Position numbers and translations under genes: made by a program. From positions 37,809 to 101,808 of the forward strand of contig CANGYH010000003.1 of assembly GCA_947458545.1 (NCBI GenBank): a stretch of DNA of 64,000 nt, read 5' to 3'. This document shows, in pieces, positions 7,202-16,148 of this stretch (the stretch's first letter is position 1; each line of letters opens with the position of its first letter). This DNA comes from Cytophagaceae bacterium. GTDB taxonomy: Bacteria; Bacteroidota; Bacteroidia; Cytophagales; Flexibacteraceae. Below the pieces are notes generated by a model, which made no database searches, had not been told where the DNA came from, and saw nothing but the letters and a program-made list of their open reading frames with translations.

Positions 7202-9436
7202 ATGGGCAGGAGAGGAAAGATAGGTATAGCGTGTTTATGCTTCACTTTTTGGTTGGCATATCTGTTTCCTTCTTCTTGCTTTGCGCAATCTACCCTCACA
7301 TTTCGGATCAGAAGCGAAGCCGACCGCAGCATTCTTGCCGGAGCCACCGTCTATTTGAAACCTAGTGGACTTGGAGGAGTAGCTGATTCTACCGGTACAG
7401 CTACGATACCGGGTGTGCCTAACAGTGAGCAAGAAGCGACCATATCTTACCTCGGATTCGAGCCTGCACGTTTAAGAATCAAGCTACCAAGGCCTTCAGG
7501 TGCCAAGCCCCTGGAGATTGAGCTGGAGCCCTCAGGCGAATCGCTGGAGGAGGTGATCATCTCCACAACCCGTGCCGGACGGAGCGTCAGGGATATTCCC
7601 ACACGGCTTGAGGTGCTCGATGCCGAGGAGCTGGACGAGAAAGCTTCTATGCGTCCGGGCGACATCCAGATGCTGCTCAATGAGAGCACCGGCATCAACT
7701 CTCAGCAAACATCGGCCGTCTCGGCAACAGCCAACATCCGCATCCAGGGGCTGGATGGGCGCTATACCCAGATGCTCAAAGACGGCCTGCCGCTCTATCA
7801 GGGTTTTGCCTCCGGCCTTGCCATCCTCCAAATACCACCGCTGGACTTAAAACAGGTAGAAGTAATCAAGGGCTCAGCCTCTACGCTCTATGGCGGCGGA
7901 GCCATAGCAGGGCTGGTAAACCTTGTGAGCCGCACGCCCGGCGAGGGCAAGCCCGTGCTGGACGCACTTCTCAACGGAACGACGGCCAGGGGGGCGGATG
8001 TTGCCGTATTCTCATCGGCCAGGAGGGGCAAGCTGGGTTATACTATTCTTGGTACCTATAACCATGCAAGTGCCTTTGACCCATCTGGCCAGGGCTTCTC
8101 GGCCATACCCGAAACGCGGCGGGTATTGCTGAACCCAAAAGTGTTTTTTTATCCAACCACGCGCACTACCGTTTGGGCAGGCATCAATGGCACGGTAGAG
8201 AGCCGTTATGGAGGAGACATGAACCGTATCCGAGGGGGAAGCCCCGATGGCTATTTTGAGCGCAACGACACCTGGCGTGGATCAACACAGCTAGTGGCCC
8301 AGCACCGCATCTCTGATAGCCTCGTCCTGACTGCCAAAAACAGTGTAAACGTCTTTGACCGAAGGCTACAAACTCCTGGCCAAGACTTTGCCGGGCGGCA
8401 GACCTCCACCTTCTCGGAGCTGTCCTTTGTGGCAGGGCCCAAAAGGCTTGAGTGGGTGGCAGGCATAAATCTCTGGACGGATCAATTCGCTCAGCGTAAT
8501 CCGGCCCCGCCTCTTTCAGGTTCTGGGCTGGGCAACACCATCCTCACGTATGGTGCCTTTGTACAGAATACCTTCCGGCCCAACGAGCGCTTGGCTTTTG
8601 AGACAGGACTTCGCTTAGATTATGTAAATAGCAGTTTCCCAGTGCGGTCGCAAGGTGCCGTGCTGCCCAGGGCATCAGCCCTGTATCGCCTTACCGATAA
8701 CCTGACTGCCAGAGCTACGGCAGGCTTTGGCTACCGATCCCCATCGCTCTATTCTGAAGATGCGGAAGGGGCTGGTTTTGCTGGGTTACAACCTTTAGGA
8801 ACTACCGCAAGCTTGAGCCTGGAGCGTTCGTATGGCGGTGGAGCGGATGTAGGATATTCGACAAGCTTTGCCGATGGGGAGGGTTCTTTGTCCATTAACC
8901 AGCTTGCTTTTTATACCTGGCTTGAGAGGCCTAGCCAGTTGCTAGCCAATGCAACCGAGCCTGGCCTACTTTACTATGCAAATCCCGAAGGCTACCTGCG
9001 GAGCCGTGGCTTGGAGACCAACCTTAACATTCGTTTCGAGCAACTGCGCTTTGTGGCTGGCTACACGTATACCGATGCCATCAGGCAACAGAATGGTGTC
9101 TTGCTGAGACAGCCATTGGCTGCACCGCATCGAGGCAACGCAGTCCTGCTTTACGAAAAAGCTGGCAAATTTCGCATAGGTCTGGAAGTGCTGCTTGTTA
9201 GTTCACAAACCCGACAAAACGATATGGCGGGTAAAGCCTATTATGAGTTGGGCTTTCTGGCTGAAAAGCGCTTTGGCCCTTTGTCAGTCTTTGTCAATTG
9301 CGAAAACCTGACCGATACGCGTCAAACGCGCTTTGAGCAGATATACATGGGGCAAAAACTTGCTCCCTCCTTTCGGCAGATTTATGCCCCACTGGATGGA
9401 CGTATCGTTAACGGAGGAGTAAAGTATAGACTTTAG
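7202..9436 (+). CDS. TonB-dependent outer-membrane receptor with carboxypeptidase-like regulatory domain
   Basis: 744 residues. A signal peptide (to about residue 28) is followed by a carboxypeptidase-D-type regulatory beta domain (about 30-110, GATVYLKPSGLGGVADSTG), a TonB-box-like stretch (EEVIISTTRAG), the plug domain (QVEVIKGSASTLYGGGAIAG) and a large beta barrel ending in NGGVKYRL. Such receptors take up metal chelates or other scarce ligands with TonB energy. It shares a divergent promoter region with the MFS gene and ends nine bases from a convergent virus-like gene. It marks the end of cargo block 1. Ligand unknown. Confidence 0.9.
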   Translation: MGRRGKIGIACLCFTFWLAYLFPSSCFAQSTLTFRIRSEADRSILAGATVYLKPSGLGGVADSTGTATIPGVPNSEQEATISYLGFEPARLRIKLPRPSGAKPLEIELEPSGESLEEVIISTTRAGRSVRDIPTRLEVLDAEELDEKASMRPGDIQMLLNESTGINSQQTSAVSATANIRIQGLDGRYTQMLKDGLPLYQGFASGLAILQIPPLDLKQVEVIKGSASTLYGGGAIAGLVNLVSRTPGEGKPVLDALLNGTTARGADVAVFSSARRGKLGYTILGTYNHASAFDPSGQGFSAIPETRRVLLNPKVFFYPTTRTTVWAGINGTVESRYGGDMNRIRGGSPDGYFERNDTWRGSTQLVAQHRISDSLVLTAKNSVNVFDRRLQTPGQDFAGRQTSTFSELSFVAGPKRLEWVAGINLWTDQFAQRNPAPPLSGSGLGNTILTYGAFVQNTFRPNERLAFETGLRLDYVNSSFPVRSQGAVLPRASALYRLTDNLTARATAGFGYRSPSLYSEDAEGAGFAGLQPLGTTASLSLERSYGGGADVGYSTSFADGEGSLSINQLAFYTWLERPSQLLANATEPGLLYYANPEGYLRSRGLETNLNIRFEQLRFVAGYTYTDAIRQQNGVLLRQPLAAPHRGNAVLLYEKAGKFRIGLEVLLVSSQTRQNDMAGKAYYELGFLAEKRFGPLSVFVNCENLTDTRQTRFEQIYMGQKLAPSFRQIYAPLDGRIVNGGVKYRL

Positions 9437-9445
9437 CCATCAGAA

Positions 9446-9985
9446 TTACCGTATTGCACCTCCAACCACCAAACCAACTGCAAAACAAGCTGCCATCCCA
9501 ACACGTTTCCATCTCCTTCTACGCTTTTCTCTTGATAATTGAGCCTTATCAACAACAATCTCGACTTGCCCACCATGCTGGATGCCCACCACAACAGGTA
9601 TACTTGCTAGCTGATAATTATCTACGAGACTGATACCTCGGGGTGTAAGCCGCTCTACTTCAAGGCTTTCAGAGTTTATACGCACTCCTGCAATCAGCGT
9701 ATCGTGCTCTAATCGCTGTCGGCGCAAAGTATCGGGTCTGCTATAAACAAAGACTGTCTTGGGCCTGGAGCGGACTACAACACGCACCGTGTCCCGGTAT
9801 ATCCGATGAACCACTACAGTATCAGTCTTGGCGGGCTTAGTATAAGCGGCTGCCAGCTCGGCCTTTGTCTGATTTAGCCGGACGTTCATGTAAAAGTGGG
9901 CAAGCGTCAGGCCAACGGCCAATCCCAAAAGCAGGATGAAGACGTAAGCCCGGAAGCGCGGTTTGCGATTCGTTTCTTGTTGCAT
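9446..9985 (-). CDS. Membrane-anchored spanin-like protein of the lysis module
   Basis: 179 residues. An N-terminal membrane segment (YVFILLLGLAVGLTLAHFYM), a polar coil rich in Val-Arg-Thr repeats of the DTVVVHRIYRDTVRVVV kind, and a C-terminal hydrophobic segment (AACFAVGLVVGGAI). This layout, directly after a holin gene, resembles the i-spanin/Rz-like proteins of Bacteroidota phages. The start is separated from the holin stop by 27 bases. Spanin function is inferred from position and topology; no catalytic motif exists in such proteins. The second membrane segment at the C-terminus is not typical of Rz. Confidence 0.5.
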   Translation of the reverse strand: MQQETNRKPRFRAYVFILLLGLAVGLTLAHFYMNVRLNQTKAELAAAYTKPAKTDTVVVHRIYRDTVRVVVRSRPKTVFVYSRPDTLRRQRLEHDTLIAGVRINSESLEVERLTPRGISLVDNYQLASIPVVVGIQHGGQVEIVVDKAQLSREKRRRRWKRVGMAACFAVGLVVGGAIR

Positions 9986-10012
9986 TGTCTAGGAGAGGTT
10001 AGAGGTGTTTTC

Positions 10013-10474
10013 TTACGTGATTTTGCCCTGCTCGTCCATCGCCTTGAGCCGCGCCACAAGCCAGGGAGGTAGCGTGCCCGGCGATAGGCGCACCAGGTTT
10101 TCAAGAATTGAGATGCCTTCCCGGATTAGGATGGCACCGTAGGCAAGGGAGCTGAGCCAGGCGAAAAGGTCGGATCGCACACCCTCAACGGTGAAGTGGC
10201 ACAGCACATGAATGAGTACCAAGAAGGCCACATAGACAAAAAGCTTTGTGAGCAGGCGTGAAAAAGTGCGGGAGGAGACGGTTTTGGTGCGCCAGGCCCA
10301 GGCAACACCGAGCAGCGTGTCAAGCGCGATCAGCACAAGCAAGAACTTCAAAAACTGCCAGTCTGCAAAAAGGTAGGTCTCAATCATCTGGGTAAGTGGA
10401 GACAAGCCAAGGCACATAAGCGAAAGCGTGTAGCGGCGTGGGCTCAAAGGGGGAGCAAGTGCTTTATGAATCAT
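10013..10474 (-). CDS. Phage holin (small multi-helix membrane protein)
   Basis: 153 residues from ATG 10474; a start at 10387 (MIETYLFADW) would give 124. Three to four hydrophobic segments (FLKFLLVLIALDTLLGVAWAW, FVYVAFLVLIHVLCHF, LSSLAYGAILIREGISILENL) match the toxin-secretion/phage lysis holin family with its A-x-D-x-L-x-G motif in helix 1. Holins form holes in the inner membrane at the end of infection and let lytic enzymes reach the wall. It is followed by the spanin-like gene and sits in a minus-strand run with fibre-like genes. The frame stays open farther upstream, but that part overlaps the neighbour region and lacks protein character. Confidence 0.75.
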   Translation of the reverse strand: MIHKALAPPLSPRRYTLSLMCLGLSPLTQMIETYLFADWQFLKFLLVLIALDTLLGVAWAWRTKTVSSRTFSRLLTKLFVYVAFLVLIHVLCHFTVEGVRSDLFAWLSSLAYGAILIREGISILENLVRLSPGTLPPWLVARLKAMDEQGKIT

Positions 10475-10537
10475 AGTCAATTTGAGAAGATTAAACCGCC
10501 CGGCAAGGCGGAGAGGCGGTGGAGCATTGCTGGATTC

Positions 10538-10590
10538 GCCACCCGAAGGCATCGGCGCGTCATCTATGACCGGCCACCCGAAGGCATCGG
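10538..10590. repeat. 18-base direct repeat between holin and fibre genes
   Basis: GCCACCCGAAGGCATCGG occurs at 10538-10555 and again at 10573-10590, 35 bases apart, in the 181-base gap between the holin start and the fibre gene stop. Role unknown; regulator binding or a small duplication are both possible. Confidence 0.7.
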
Positions 10591-10655
10591 CCAGCCATTG
10601 CTGGCTCCACCCCCTTCCCGCCATTTGCAGCCGGGGCAGGTGGTGTTTGGGAATC

Positions 10656-11549
10656 TTAGGTGAGGTGAAAGCGGTAAGAGATAAACGACACGTTACCCGG
10701 AGACTGGGTCTGGATGCGAAGCCGGAAGGTGCGCGAAAGGCCCGAGTACAGGCGTGGGCGGCGGGCAAGCTCGGCAGCATCCTGGCTCGGATTTTTGATT
10801 GTCAGGCGAAGAGCGAATAGCTGAGACAGGCAACGTGCCTTTGCGTTCGTGTGCCGCCAAGGGCGGCCTGTGGGGCGGTACATATGCAGGGGTAGCACTC
10901 CCTGCGGACTATAGTCGCCCGGCTCAAAGTTTTCAGGGCCCAGCGTTGGAATGCTAACGTTCCCTTGAGCTCTTCGGTCAGTAAACCAAAGGTTGGGTTG
11001 CAGATTCAGGAAGATTAGATTGCCTGCTTGCCGGTTCATTTGTGGAATCTGCCACTCGGTATTTCTGCCTGCGATAAGTTGTTTTACAAGGGTACGCGAG
11101 CTGTCATCATAGGTGAGATAGTGTTGCCCACCATCGTAATAATTGCGTAGTCTTGGAGTGCCGTCCGCATTTACGGTACCGTTACGGTGCGTGGGATGCA
11201 CCCATTTTTTGACCATCAGTGAGTCTTTGCTCCGTTTCACATACCGGTAGAGCCAGATTTCTGGCTCATACTCATAGAACCGCTCGTCAAACCCTGGCGG
11301 TAGCAAACAAAAAAGCGTATCGTGCGAGTTACGCGACTCGCCGCCTACCTGGTACTGAGTCGGGTTTTTGACTCTGATTTCAGGCACGGGCAGATAGGGT
11401 ACCGCAGAGCCCCCGGCTGAGCCTACCCGCTTCTCAGAGCCGTCGGCAAGCTTGAGGTAAAGCTCCTCATCAGGCTTGACAAACAGGGAAGTCGATCCAC
11501 TTGGAGGTGAGCCTGGGGCCGGGGTATGGGTGAGCGTGAGTCTTGACAT
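10656..11549 (-). CDS. Fibre/spike-like virion protein
   Basis: 297 residues. The N-terminus (PPSGSTSLFVKPDEELYLKL followed by ADGSEKRVG) is the short trimerising leader seen on many Bacteroidota phage fibres, where the residues G-x-x-x-L-Y-x-K recur. The remainder is predicted beta-rich with many aromatic residues and no enzyme motif. It is transcribed with the small protein at 11556, 6 bases upstream. A receptor-binding role is inferred. Nothing in it demands a tailed particle; vertex spikes of tailless viruses would look the same. Confidence 0.55.
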   Translation of the reverse strand: MSRLTLTHTPAPGSPPSGSTSLFVKPDEELYLKLADGSEKRVGSAGGSAVPYLPVPEIRVKNPTQYQVGGESRNSHDTLFCLLPPGFDERFYEYEPEIWLYRYVKRSKDSLMVKKWVHPTHRNGTVNADGTPRLRNYYDGGQHYLTYDDSSRTLVKQLIAGRNTEWQIPQMNRQAGNLIFLNLQPNLWFTDRRAQGNVSIPTLGPENFEPGDYSPQGVLPLHMYRPTGRPWRHTNAKARCLSQLFALRLTIKNPSQDAAELARRPRLYSGLSRTFRLRIQTQSPGNVSFISYRFHLT

Positions 11550-11555
11550 GATCGT

Positions 11556-11975
11556 TTAGAGTGTTTTGAGTTCGGCACCGGCGGCAAGCAGCACATGGCC
11601 CTCCTCTCCCAGGTGGGTGTTGGCGTGCAAGAAGGTCTGGCTAGGGCCTATCTGGATAATTTCGTCTATCAGGTTGTCCTGGATGCACCAGCGAAAGCCT
11701 GAACCTTGGGGAGGAGTATCGCCTCCGGGCCGGAACTCTATCCAGCTTGCATTAGACAGGTCTTCTCCCAGCGTCCAGTATTTTTTATCGGCGCGGGTGT
11801 AGACGAGCATCCCCTCGCGCCGTCTTTCAGAGGTAATCGCATCCCTTGTTGCCAAGTCAGCGACCGAACGTAGACCGTCTATGCCGAAGAGCGGATCGAT
11901 GACCGGGAAGGTATCGAGCTCGTCAGTCGGGGCGACCACGCCAGTGAGCGGTACGGAGTTGGGTATCTGTGCCAT
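11556..11975 (-). CDS. Fibre-associated virion protein, N-terminal leader type
   Basis: 139 residues. It opens IPNSVPLTGVVAPTDELDTF and continues RSVADLATRDAITSERRREG, then MLVYTRADKKYWTLGEDL. This arrangement (target phrase, R-S-V-x-x-L-x-x-R-D-A-I, then M-L-V-Y-x-x-x-x-x-x-Y) is the common head of Bacteroidota phage fibre proteins describing grid-like beta modules. Here it is a separate short gene, so the attachment head and the binding body may be split between this gene and the one at 10656. Confidence 0.55.
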   Translation of the reverse strand: MAQIPNSVPLTGVVAPTDELDTFPVIDPLFGIDGLRSVADLATRDAITSERRREGMLVYTRADKKYWTLGEDLSNASWIEFRPGGDTPPQGSGFRWCIQDNLIDEIIQIGPSQTFLHANTHLGEEGHVLLAAGAELKTL

Positions 11976-12191
11976 GAATAACTGAGAAGTAGTCTGAGAC
12001 GTGTGTAGAGGCGCTTTTTGGGTTGTTGAATACCTGTTGCGGGGTTGTGGATGGCCGGTTCTGAGCCTGTCAGGCTATATCCTGCAACTTTCGGTCTTGC
12101 GTAGCCTTGCACATTTCAACTATTGTCCTGCACGCGGCAACGTCCTCGAACCCCGTAGTACATCTTCCGGGAGCTATCGAAGAAGCCCGTT
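11976..12191. other. Intergenic stretch with no convincing gene
   Basis: 216 bases between the fibre-associated gene and the ATPase stop. Only a 14-codon minus-strand frame and overlapping low-quality frames are seen. It may hold the promoter of the fibre-holin-spanin operon, but I see no clear -7 box. Confidence 0.5.
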
Positions 12192-13832
12192 TTAGAAGAC
12201 CTGTATGGATGAAAGCGGTGCGTAACGGTTCTTCTGCGTCCTGGCTCGGCCACCTTCGACGGCGATTACCAAATCCGTTTCGTGGGCCCACTCCTGTGAG
12301 CCTTTGAATTGGCCCTCCTTAGTGGACTGCATCACGAGCACGACGGAGAGCTGTGGGTACTTCTCCCGGAGCCGCCGAAGCTGATCGATCTCCATACCGG
12401 CATGATTGACCGAGTCGATGAAGAGGAAGCGGTAGCGGGACAAGTCCGCATCTGAGAGGGAGGCGGCAAAGTCCATCCCGGCTACTGGGCCGCCTGCGCG
12501 GCTGACCTTGTCTTTAAGCGTATAGCTGCCGTGCTCTTCGGATGATACGTAGAGCACCGGGCCGAGCCGGGCTGCATCGACGGCCCACTGAAGGCCGAAG
12601 GTGGATTTGCCCTGGCCGGGCAGCCCGTGCAGCATGGCCAGAAAGCCTTTAGCCACTTTGCCCGTCAGCGTGGCTATGGGCTCGGAGAACTCATAGGTGG
12701 AGTAGCTGACGGCCATCAGGTCTGAGCCCGTCATCAGAGGCTGCCCTTTGCGCCTTGGTTTAGCCAGCTGCTCGATCCTTTCCAGCGAACCCAGGCCTTG
12801 CACTTGTTCTCCTTGCGGCACGTAATGGTAGGCGGGGCGCTGGTCAGGTACCCGTCCCGACTTCATCAGGGCCAGTTCTGCTTCCAGCTCACCGAGGCCA
12901 CTTACGGCTTTGGCTTTCGCCCCTGCCTTTGCCCGGCAGGGTGTCTTGCAGGGATTGCCGGGGGTACAGCCCATCCCATCCACGTTACCCAGGCCCAGCA
13001 GTCCGCCGAGGCCGCGCAGGTCAAGCTTCGAGGCTTCCATCCGGCCCGACTTTAGATAGCCCTCCAGAGACTCGATAGCCCCAAGAATGTGGTTGTGCAG
13101 CGGGTCGGTCTGGCCCGTGGTGGAGGCTAGGAAACGCGAGGCCGATTTAATCCATCGCTTTGCCCATTCCGGCTTGGGTGAGAGGCCCTGCTGGCGGATG
13201 TAGCGCGAGAGCAGTCGCACTGACTCATACACCGCCTCGCCGCCCGCGATGGAGAGATATACGGCCAGCTTGTCATCGGGAACGTCAAGACGCACCTGGC
13301 CGGGCGTTGCCGTATTGGCGATCTCTACCAGGGTCTGCTGGATGTCGCGCAGCTCAGGGGCAAAGCCCGACGTGGCCCGCACCAGTTTCTTTAAGATGGC
13401 CTGCTGAAGCGCCTTGAGCAGGCGTACCAGATCGGCAAGCTCCACCTCCCGGTTTACCACACCGCAGAAGCGCTTGATGAGCCGGGTGGCCGTGCTGATC
13501 TCCTCGACCTCCTTGGGCAGAGGTTTGTAGGTCTGCGTAATTACTACAGGCTGAGAGGGGGAGGCCTTCGGCCTGGCCGCTTTTCTGGGTTTGGGTGCCG
13601 TGGCGGCGGGCGGCGTTGGAGGGGACGGCGCGAGACCGTCGAGATACTCCTGATACTTGCCCAGGTAGAGGTCTACCACCTCGGCCACGTCCTTGTCTTT
13701 GTAGTAGACGGCCCAGCCGTGCTCAGAAGCGGGCACCATGATGTCGCGGTGTAGCTCCTCCAGTTCTGCCGGTACGCCCAGCGTGGAGGCCAGGTGCAGG
13801 TAGTTATCAAGCGTGGCTTTCTCTTGTGCCAT
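12192..13832 (-). CDS. Large RecA/KaiC-fold ATPase with virion-like N-terminal region
   Basis: 546 residues from ATG 13832. The C-terminal 160 residues form a RecA-like domain: Walker A HGLPGQGKSTFGLQWA (about 403-417), VLYVSSEEHG (second acidic motif), Walker B YRFLFIDSVN (about 467-476) and a sensor strand VVLVMQSTKEG. The N-terminal 390 residues contain a Pro-Ala-Lys linker, helical segments, a Cys patch (MGCTPGNPCKTPCRAK) and three GLG motifs (about 274-282, 312, 346) that recur in other proteins of this element. Candidates: genome packaging ATPase of a tailless virus, or a DNA-handling RadA-like protein. It is not a terminase: no nuclease domain and no terminase motifs. Transcribed away from the gene at 13965. 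Confidence 0.65.
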   Translation of the reverse strand: MAQEKATLDNYLHLASTLGVPAELEELHRDIMVPASEHGWAVYYKDKDVAEVVDLYLGKYQEYLDGLAPSPPTPPAATAPKPRKAARPKASPSQPVVITQTYKPLPKEVEEISTATRLIKRFCGVVNREVELADLVRLLKALQQAILKKLVRATSGFAPELRDIQQTLVEIANTATPGQVRLDVPDDKLAVYLSIAGGEAVYESVRLLSRYIRQQGLSPKPEWAKRWIKSASRFLASTTGQTDPLHNHILGAIESLEGYLKSGRMEASKLDLRGLGGLLGLGNVDGMGCTPGNPCKTPCRAKAGAKAKAVSGLGELEAELALMKSGRVPDQRPAYHYVPQGEQVQGLGSLERIEQLAKPRRKGQPLMTGSDLMAVSYSTYEFSEPIATLTGKVAKGFLAMLHGLPGQGKSTFGLQWAVDAARLGPVLYVSSEEHGSYTLKDKVSRAGGPVAGMDFAASLSDADLSRYRFLFIDSVNHAGMEIDQLRRLREKYPQLSVVLVMQSTKEGQFKGSQEWAHETDLVIAVEGGRARTQKNRYAPLSSIQVF

Positions 13833-13964
13833 GGCTGCCAAGTAGCGACCCGGCACCGTGAGGCCTCCCGCTTCGGGCAAGGTTGTACGCTCAAGGCCCG
13901 AACGTGGCAGAATACGGAACGATGTGGAAGCTGCCCCGAAGGCCGGAAGCTATTTGGAGGCCGT

Positions 13965-14240
13965 ATGGCAACCACCACCAAGAGCGGCAAGGCCGCAGGC
14001 AAGCGCAAGTCCAGCCGCAAAAAGACCAGCCGCAAGAAGGGCTGCAAGGTTACGCCCATGTGCTCGGCCTTCGGCAAAGAGCTGCGCGAAAAGGGCACCT
14101 CTATCGCTGGCAAAGGCCTCAACTCACCCTGCAAGTCTCGCGCCCGCCAGCGCAAGAAAGAGGGCTGCCTCGGCGGGATTACCTCCGTGGGCAAGACCGT
14201 CGTGATCACCGTCAAAGTGCCCAAGTCCAAGCTCAAGTAA
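13965..14240 (+). CDS. Small highly basic, Cys-containing protein, probable nucleic-acid binder
   Basis: 91 residues, about one third Lys/Arg, beginning MATTTKSGKAAGKRKSSRKK. Four cysteines are spaced through the protein (GCK, MCS, PCK, GCL). It resembles the Lys-rich condensation proteins of viruses and eukaryote-like histone tails in composition only. GGAGG lies 4 bases before the ATG, an unusual clear Shine-Dalgarno for this window. The stop overlaps the start of the methyltransferase gene by one base (TAATG). It is the first gene of the plus-strand viral operon. Confidence 0.6.
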   Translation: MATTTKSGKAAGKRKSSRKKTSRKKGCKVTPMCSAFGKELREKGTSIAGKGLNSPCKSRARQRKKEGCLGGITSVGKTVVITVKVPKSKLK

Positions 14241-14863
14241 TGCAGGCCGACAAGACCATGCCGCGCCTGCCGCTCAAGACCGGCTCGCCCGACGACTTTC
14301 AGACACCGCCCGAGGCGCTGGACATTCTTTTGCCCTACCTCTCGGGCTACTCTCACGTGTGGGAGTGTGCGGCAGGCAAGGGCAACCTGGCGGGGGCGCT
14401 CAAGGCAGAGGGCTTCAAGGTAACGGCGACCGATAAGGAGTGGAACTTTCTGTCTGGCAGAGATAATCCCGATGGGGCTGACGTGATCGTTACCAATCCG
14501 CCCTACTCGATCAAAAACGCTTTCCTGGAGAGGGCCTACGAGCGGGGACTGCCCTTCGCCTTCTTGCTGCCTTTATCGACCCTTGAGTCGGCCCGCCGCC
14601 AGAAGCTCTTTGCCCGCTACGGCATAGACATCGTGCTACCCTCGCGGCGCTATCACTTCGAGACCCCATCGGGTCGCTCGGGCAAAAGCTCCTCGGCCTG
14701 GTTTGCCACCGCCTGGTTCTGCCACGGCATACCCATGCCGCGCCAGATCATGTTCTGCCCGGACGTGATGCCGGAGCGACCCGTGTTCAATACCCCTGAG
14801 GACGCTAGAACCATTGAGACCCGGCAGCTCGCCAGGGCCAGGCAGGCTTTGCAGTCCGCATAA
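14240..14863 (+). CDS. DNA adenine methyltransferase-like protein (N-P-P-Y)
   Basis: 207 residues. Motif I ECAAGKGNLAGAL (about 35-47), an acidic residue in TATDKEWNFL, and motif IV VTNPPYSIKNAF (about 80-91) identify a class I amino-methyltransferase; NPPY is the catalytic motif for N6-adenine or N4-cytosine. It begins SPDDFQTPPEALDILLPYL, which matches phage-borne methyltransferases of the type that start with D-x-x-x-T-P. No recognition domain is evident. It overlaps the basic-protein gene by one base. Likely role: marking element DNA against host restriction. Confidence 0.8.
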   Translation: MQADKTMPRLPLKTGSPDDFQTPPEALDILLPYLSGYSHVWECAAGKGNLAGALKAEGFKVTATDKEWNFLSGRDNPDGADVIVTNPPYSIKNAFLERAYERGLPFAFLLPLSTLESARRQKLFARYGIDIVLPSRRYHFETPSGRSGKSSSAWFATAWFCHGIPMPRQIMFCPDVMPERPVFNTPEDARTIETRQLARARQALQSA

Positions 14864-14877
14864 ACCCTATCCCGTTC

Positions 14878-16143
14878 ATGTCAGGATCAGCCTCTGTAAA
14901 CACGCTTCTCGGGCCCGGCACCAAGCGGGCCCGTGGCTCTGCCGATCAGATTCAGGCGCAGCTCAAGAACACGGACTTCGAGCTTGCCCGCGAGCAGTGG
15001 GGCTTTGACTCCTGCCCGGCAGACTGGATGGATGCTGTTATTGCCAAAGCAGAGGTATCCTCCGAGCATTCGGTGCTTATCCCTTGTGCGGGCCAGGGCC
15101 TGCTTGCCGACCGCATTACCGAAAAGCTGGGGTACAACGGCTACCGTGTGTTGGAGGTACAGGAGCGCGAGGCACAGCTCCGCGACCTGCTTTCGGTGAA
15201 GGGGTATCGCCTGGCGGATGTATACGATCTGATGTCGGCTGAAGGCACCGATCTCTATAACCGCATCGTCTGCTTTCCGCCCCATCACCGGGGCCGGGAG
15301 GCCGACTACCTAAGGCAGTGCTACCGGCTACTCGCGCCCGTCGGCAGGCTTTGCGCCATCGTGGCCGACTCGGTATTCTACCACTCCCGGCCTGAATGCC
15401 ATGAGTTCCGGATACTTTTCCGCACTCTGCGCAGGCTAGGCCGGGCGGGCTATGAGAGACTGGAAGACGAGGTGCAGGACGACGAGTCCGGGCAAGGCGA
15501 AGGCTCCGGCCAGCCGGAAGACTCGGAGCACGCAAGTCCGCAGCCGGAGCCTGAGCCCGGCGACGACGAGGAAGGTGAAGACAAGGAAAGTCCTGGCGAT
15601 GAAAAGCCTGCCACAAAACCCTCCACAGGTAAGGGTACCCGCCCCCGGTCAGGTGCGCCCACCGATGACGACGGAGACGGAGGCCGGGCTTTTGAGCATG
15701 ACGCTCCCAATCAGCTGGCCTCACCGTTCTTCTCGCCGCCTGTACTACCGCCTACAAAGCCCCACCGGCCTAATCCCTGCCAGGGCAGGTTCTGGCGGCT
15801 GGTCTGGATGCAGCGCGGCCCGCAGAAGTATGCTGAGGAGTCGCTCGACGATCACGGCCCCTTCGCGCCGGACGACGAGGCTCTCTCGCTGCCCAAGATG
15901 CGCAGCCGCTCCATTGTCCCGCAGCGTGGCAGGATGCCTTCGTTGCCAAAGCCTCAGGGCGGCCTGCAGCCCTCCAATCCGGCTCAAGCCCCTCAAGGTA
16001 GCTCGCCGCCGGGGGACGATGCGCAGGCCGAGCTGGAGCTGGAGCTCGAACTGATCCGGATGCGCCTCGGGCCGCAGACGCTCACGGGCCTGCCCGCAAA
16101 ACGCCGCCTCACCCTGGCCCGCGCCAGACTTAAACTCAGCTAA
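14878..16143 (+). CDS. Methyltransferase-like domain fused to a long acidic disordered region
   Basis: 421 residues. Residues 1-180 look like an adenine methyltransferase fold: motif I VLIPCAGQGLLADRI, an acidic LEVQERE strand, and FPPHHRGREADYL where N-P-P-Y would be. The Asn is replaced by Phe-Pro-Pro-His, so catalysis is doubtful or altered. Residues 200-290 are strongly acidic and Pro/Gly rich, then a Pro-rich segment and a charged helical C-terminus. It sits between the active-looking methyltransferase and the MoxR ATPase. It may have been recruited as a DNA-binding or scaffolding protein. A pseudoenzyme is the most economical reading. Confidence 0.55.
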   Translation: MSGSASVNTLLGPGTKRARGSADQIQAQLKNTDFELAREQWGFDSCPADWMDAVIAKAEVSSEHSVLIPCAGQGLLADRITEKLGYNGYRVLEVQEREAQLRDLLSVKGYRLADVYDLMSAEGTDLYNRIVCFPPHHRGREADYLRQCYRLLAPVGRLCAIVADSVFYHSRPECHEFRILFRTLRRLGRAGYERLEDEVQDDESGQGEGSGQPEDSEHASPQPEPEPGDDEEGEDKESPGDEKPATKPSTGKGTRPRSGAPTDDDGDGGRAFEHDAPNQLASPFFSPPVLPPTKPHRPNPCQGRFWRLVWMQRGPQKYAEESLDDHGPFAPDDEALSLPKMRSRSIVPQRGRMPSLPKPQGGLQPSNPAQAPQGSSPPGDDAQAELELELELIRMRLGPQTLTGLPAKRRLTLARARLKLS

Positions 16144-16148
16144 ACACG

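Noticed and set aside
15116..15724. 202-codon minus-strand frame
   Set aside because: Antisense to the methyltransferase-like gene with Arg/Pro-rich low-complexity translation; no independent start signal.
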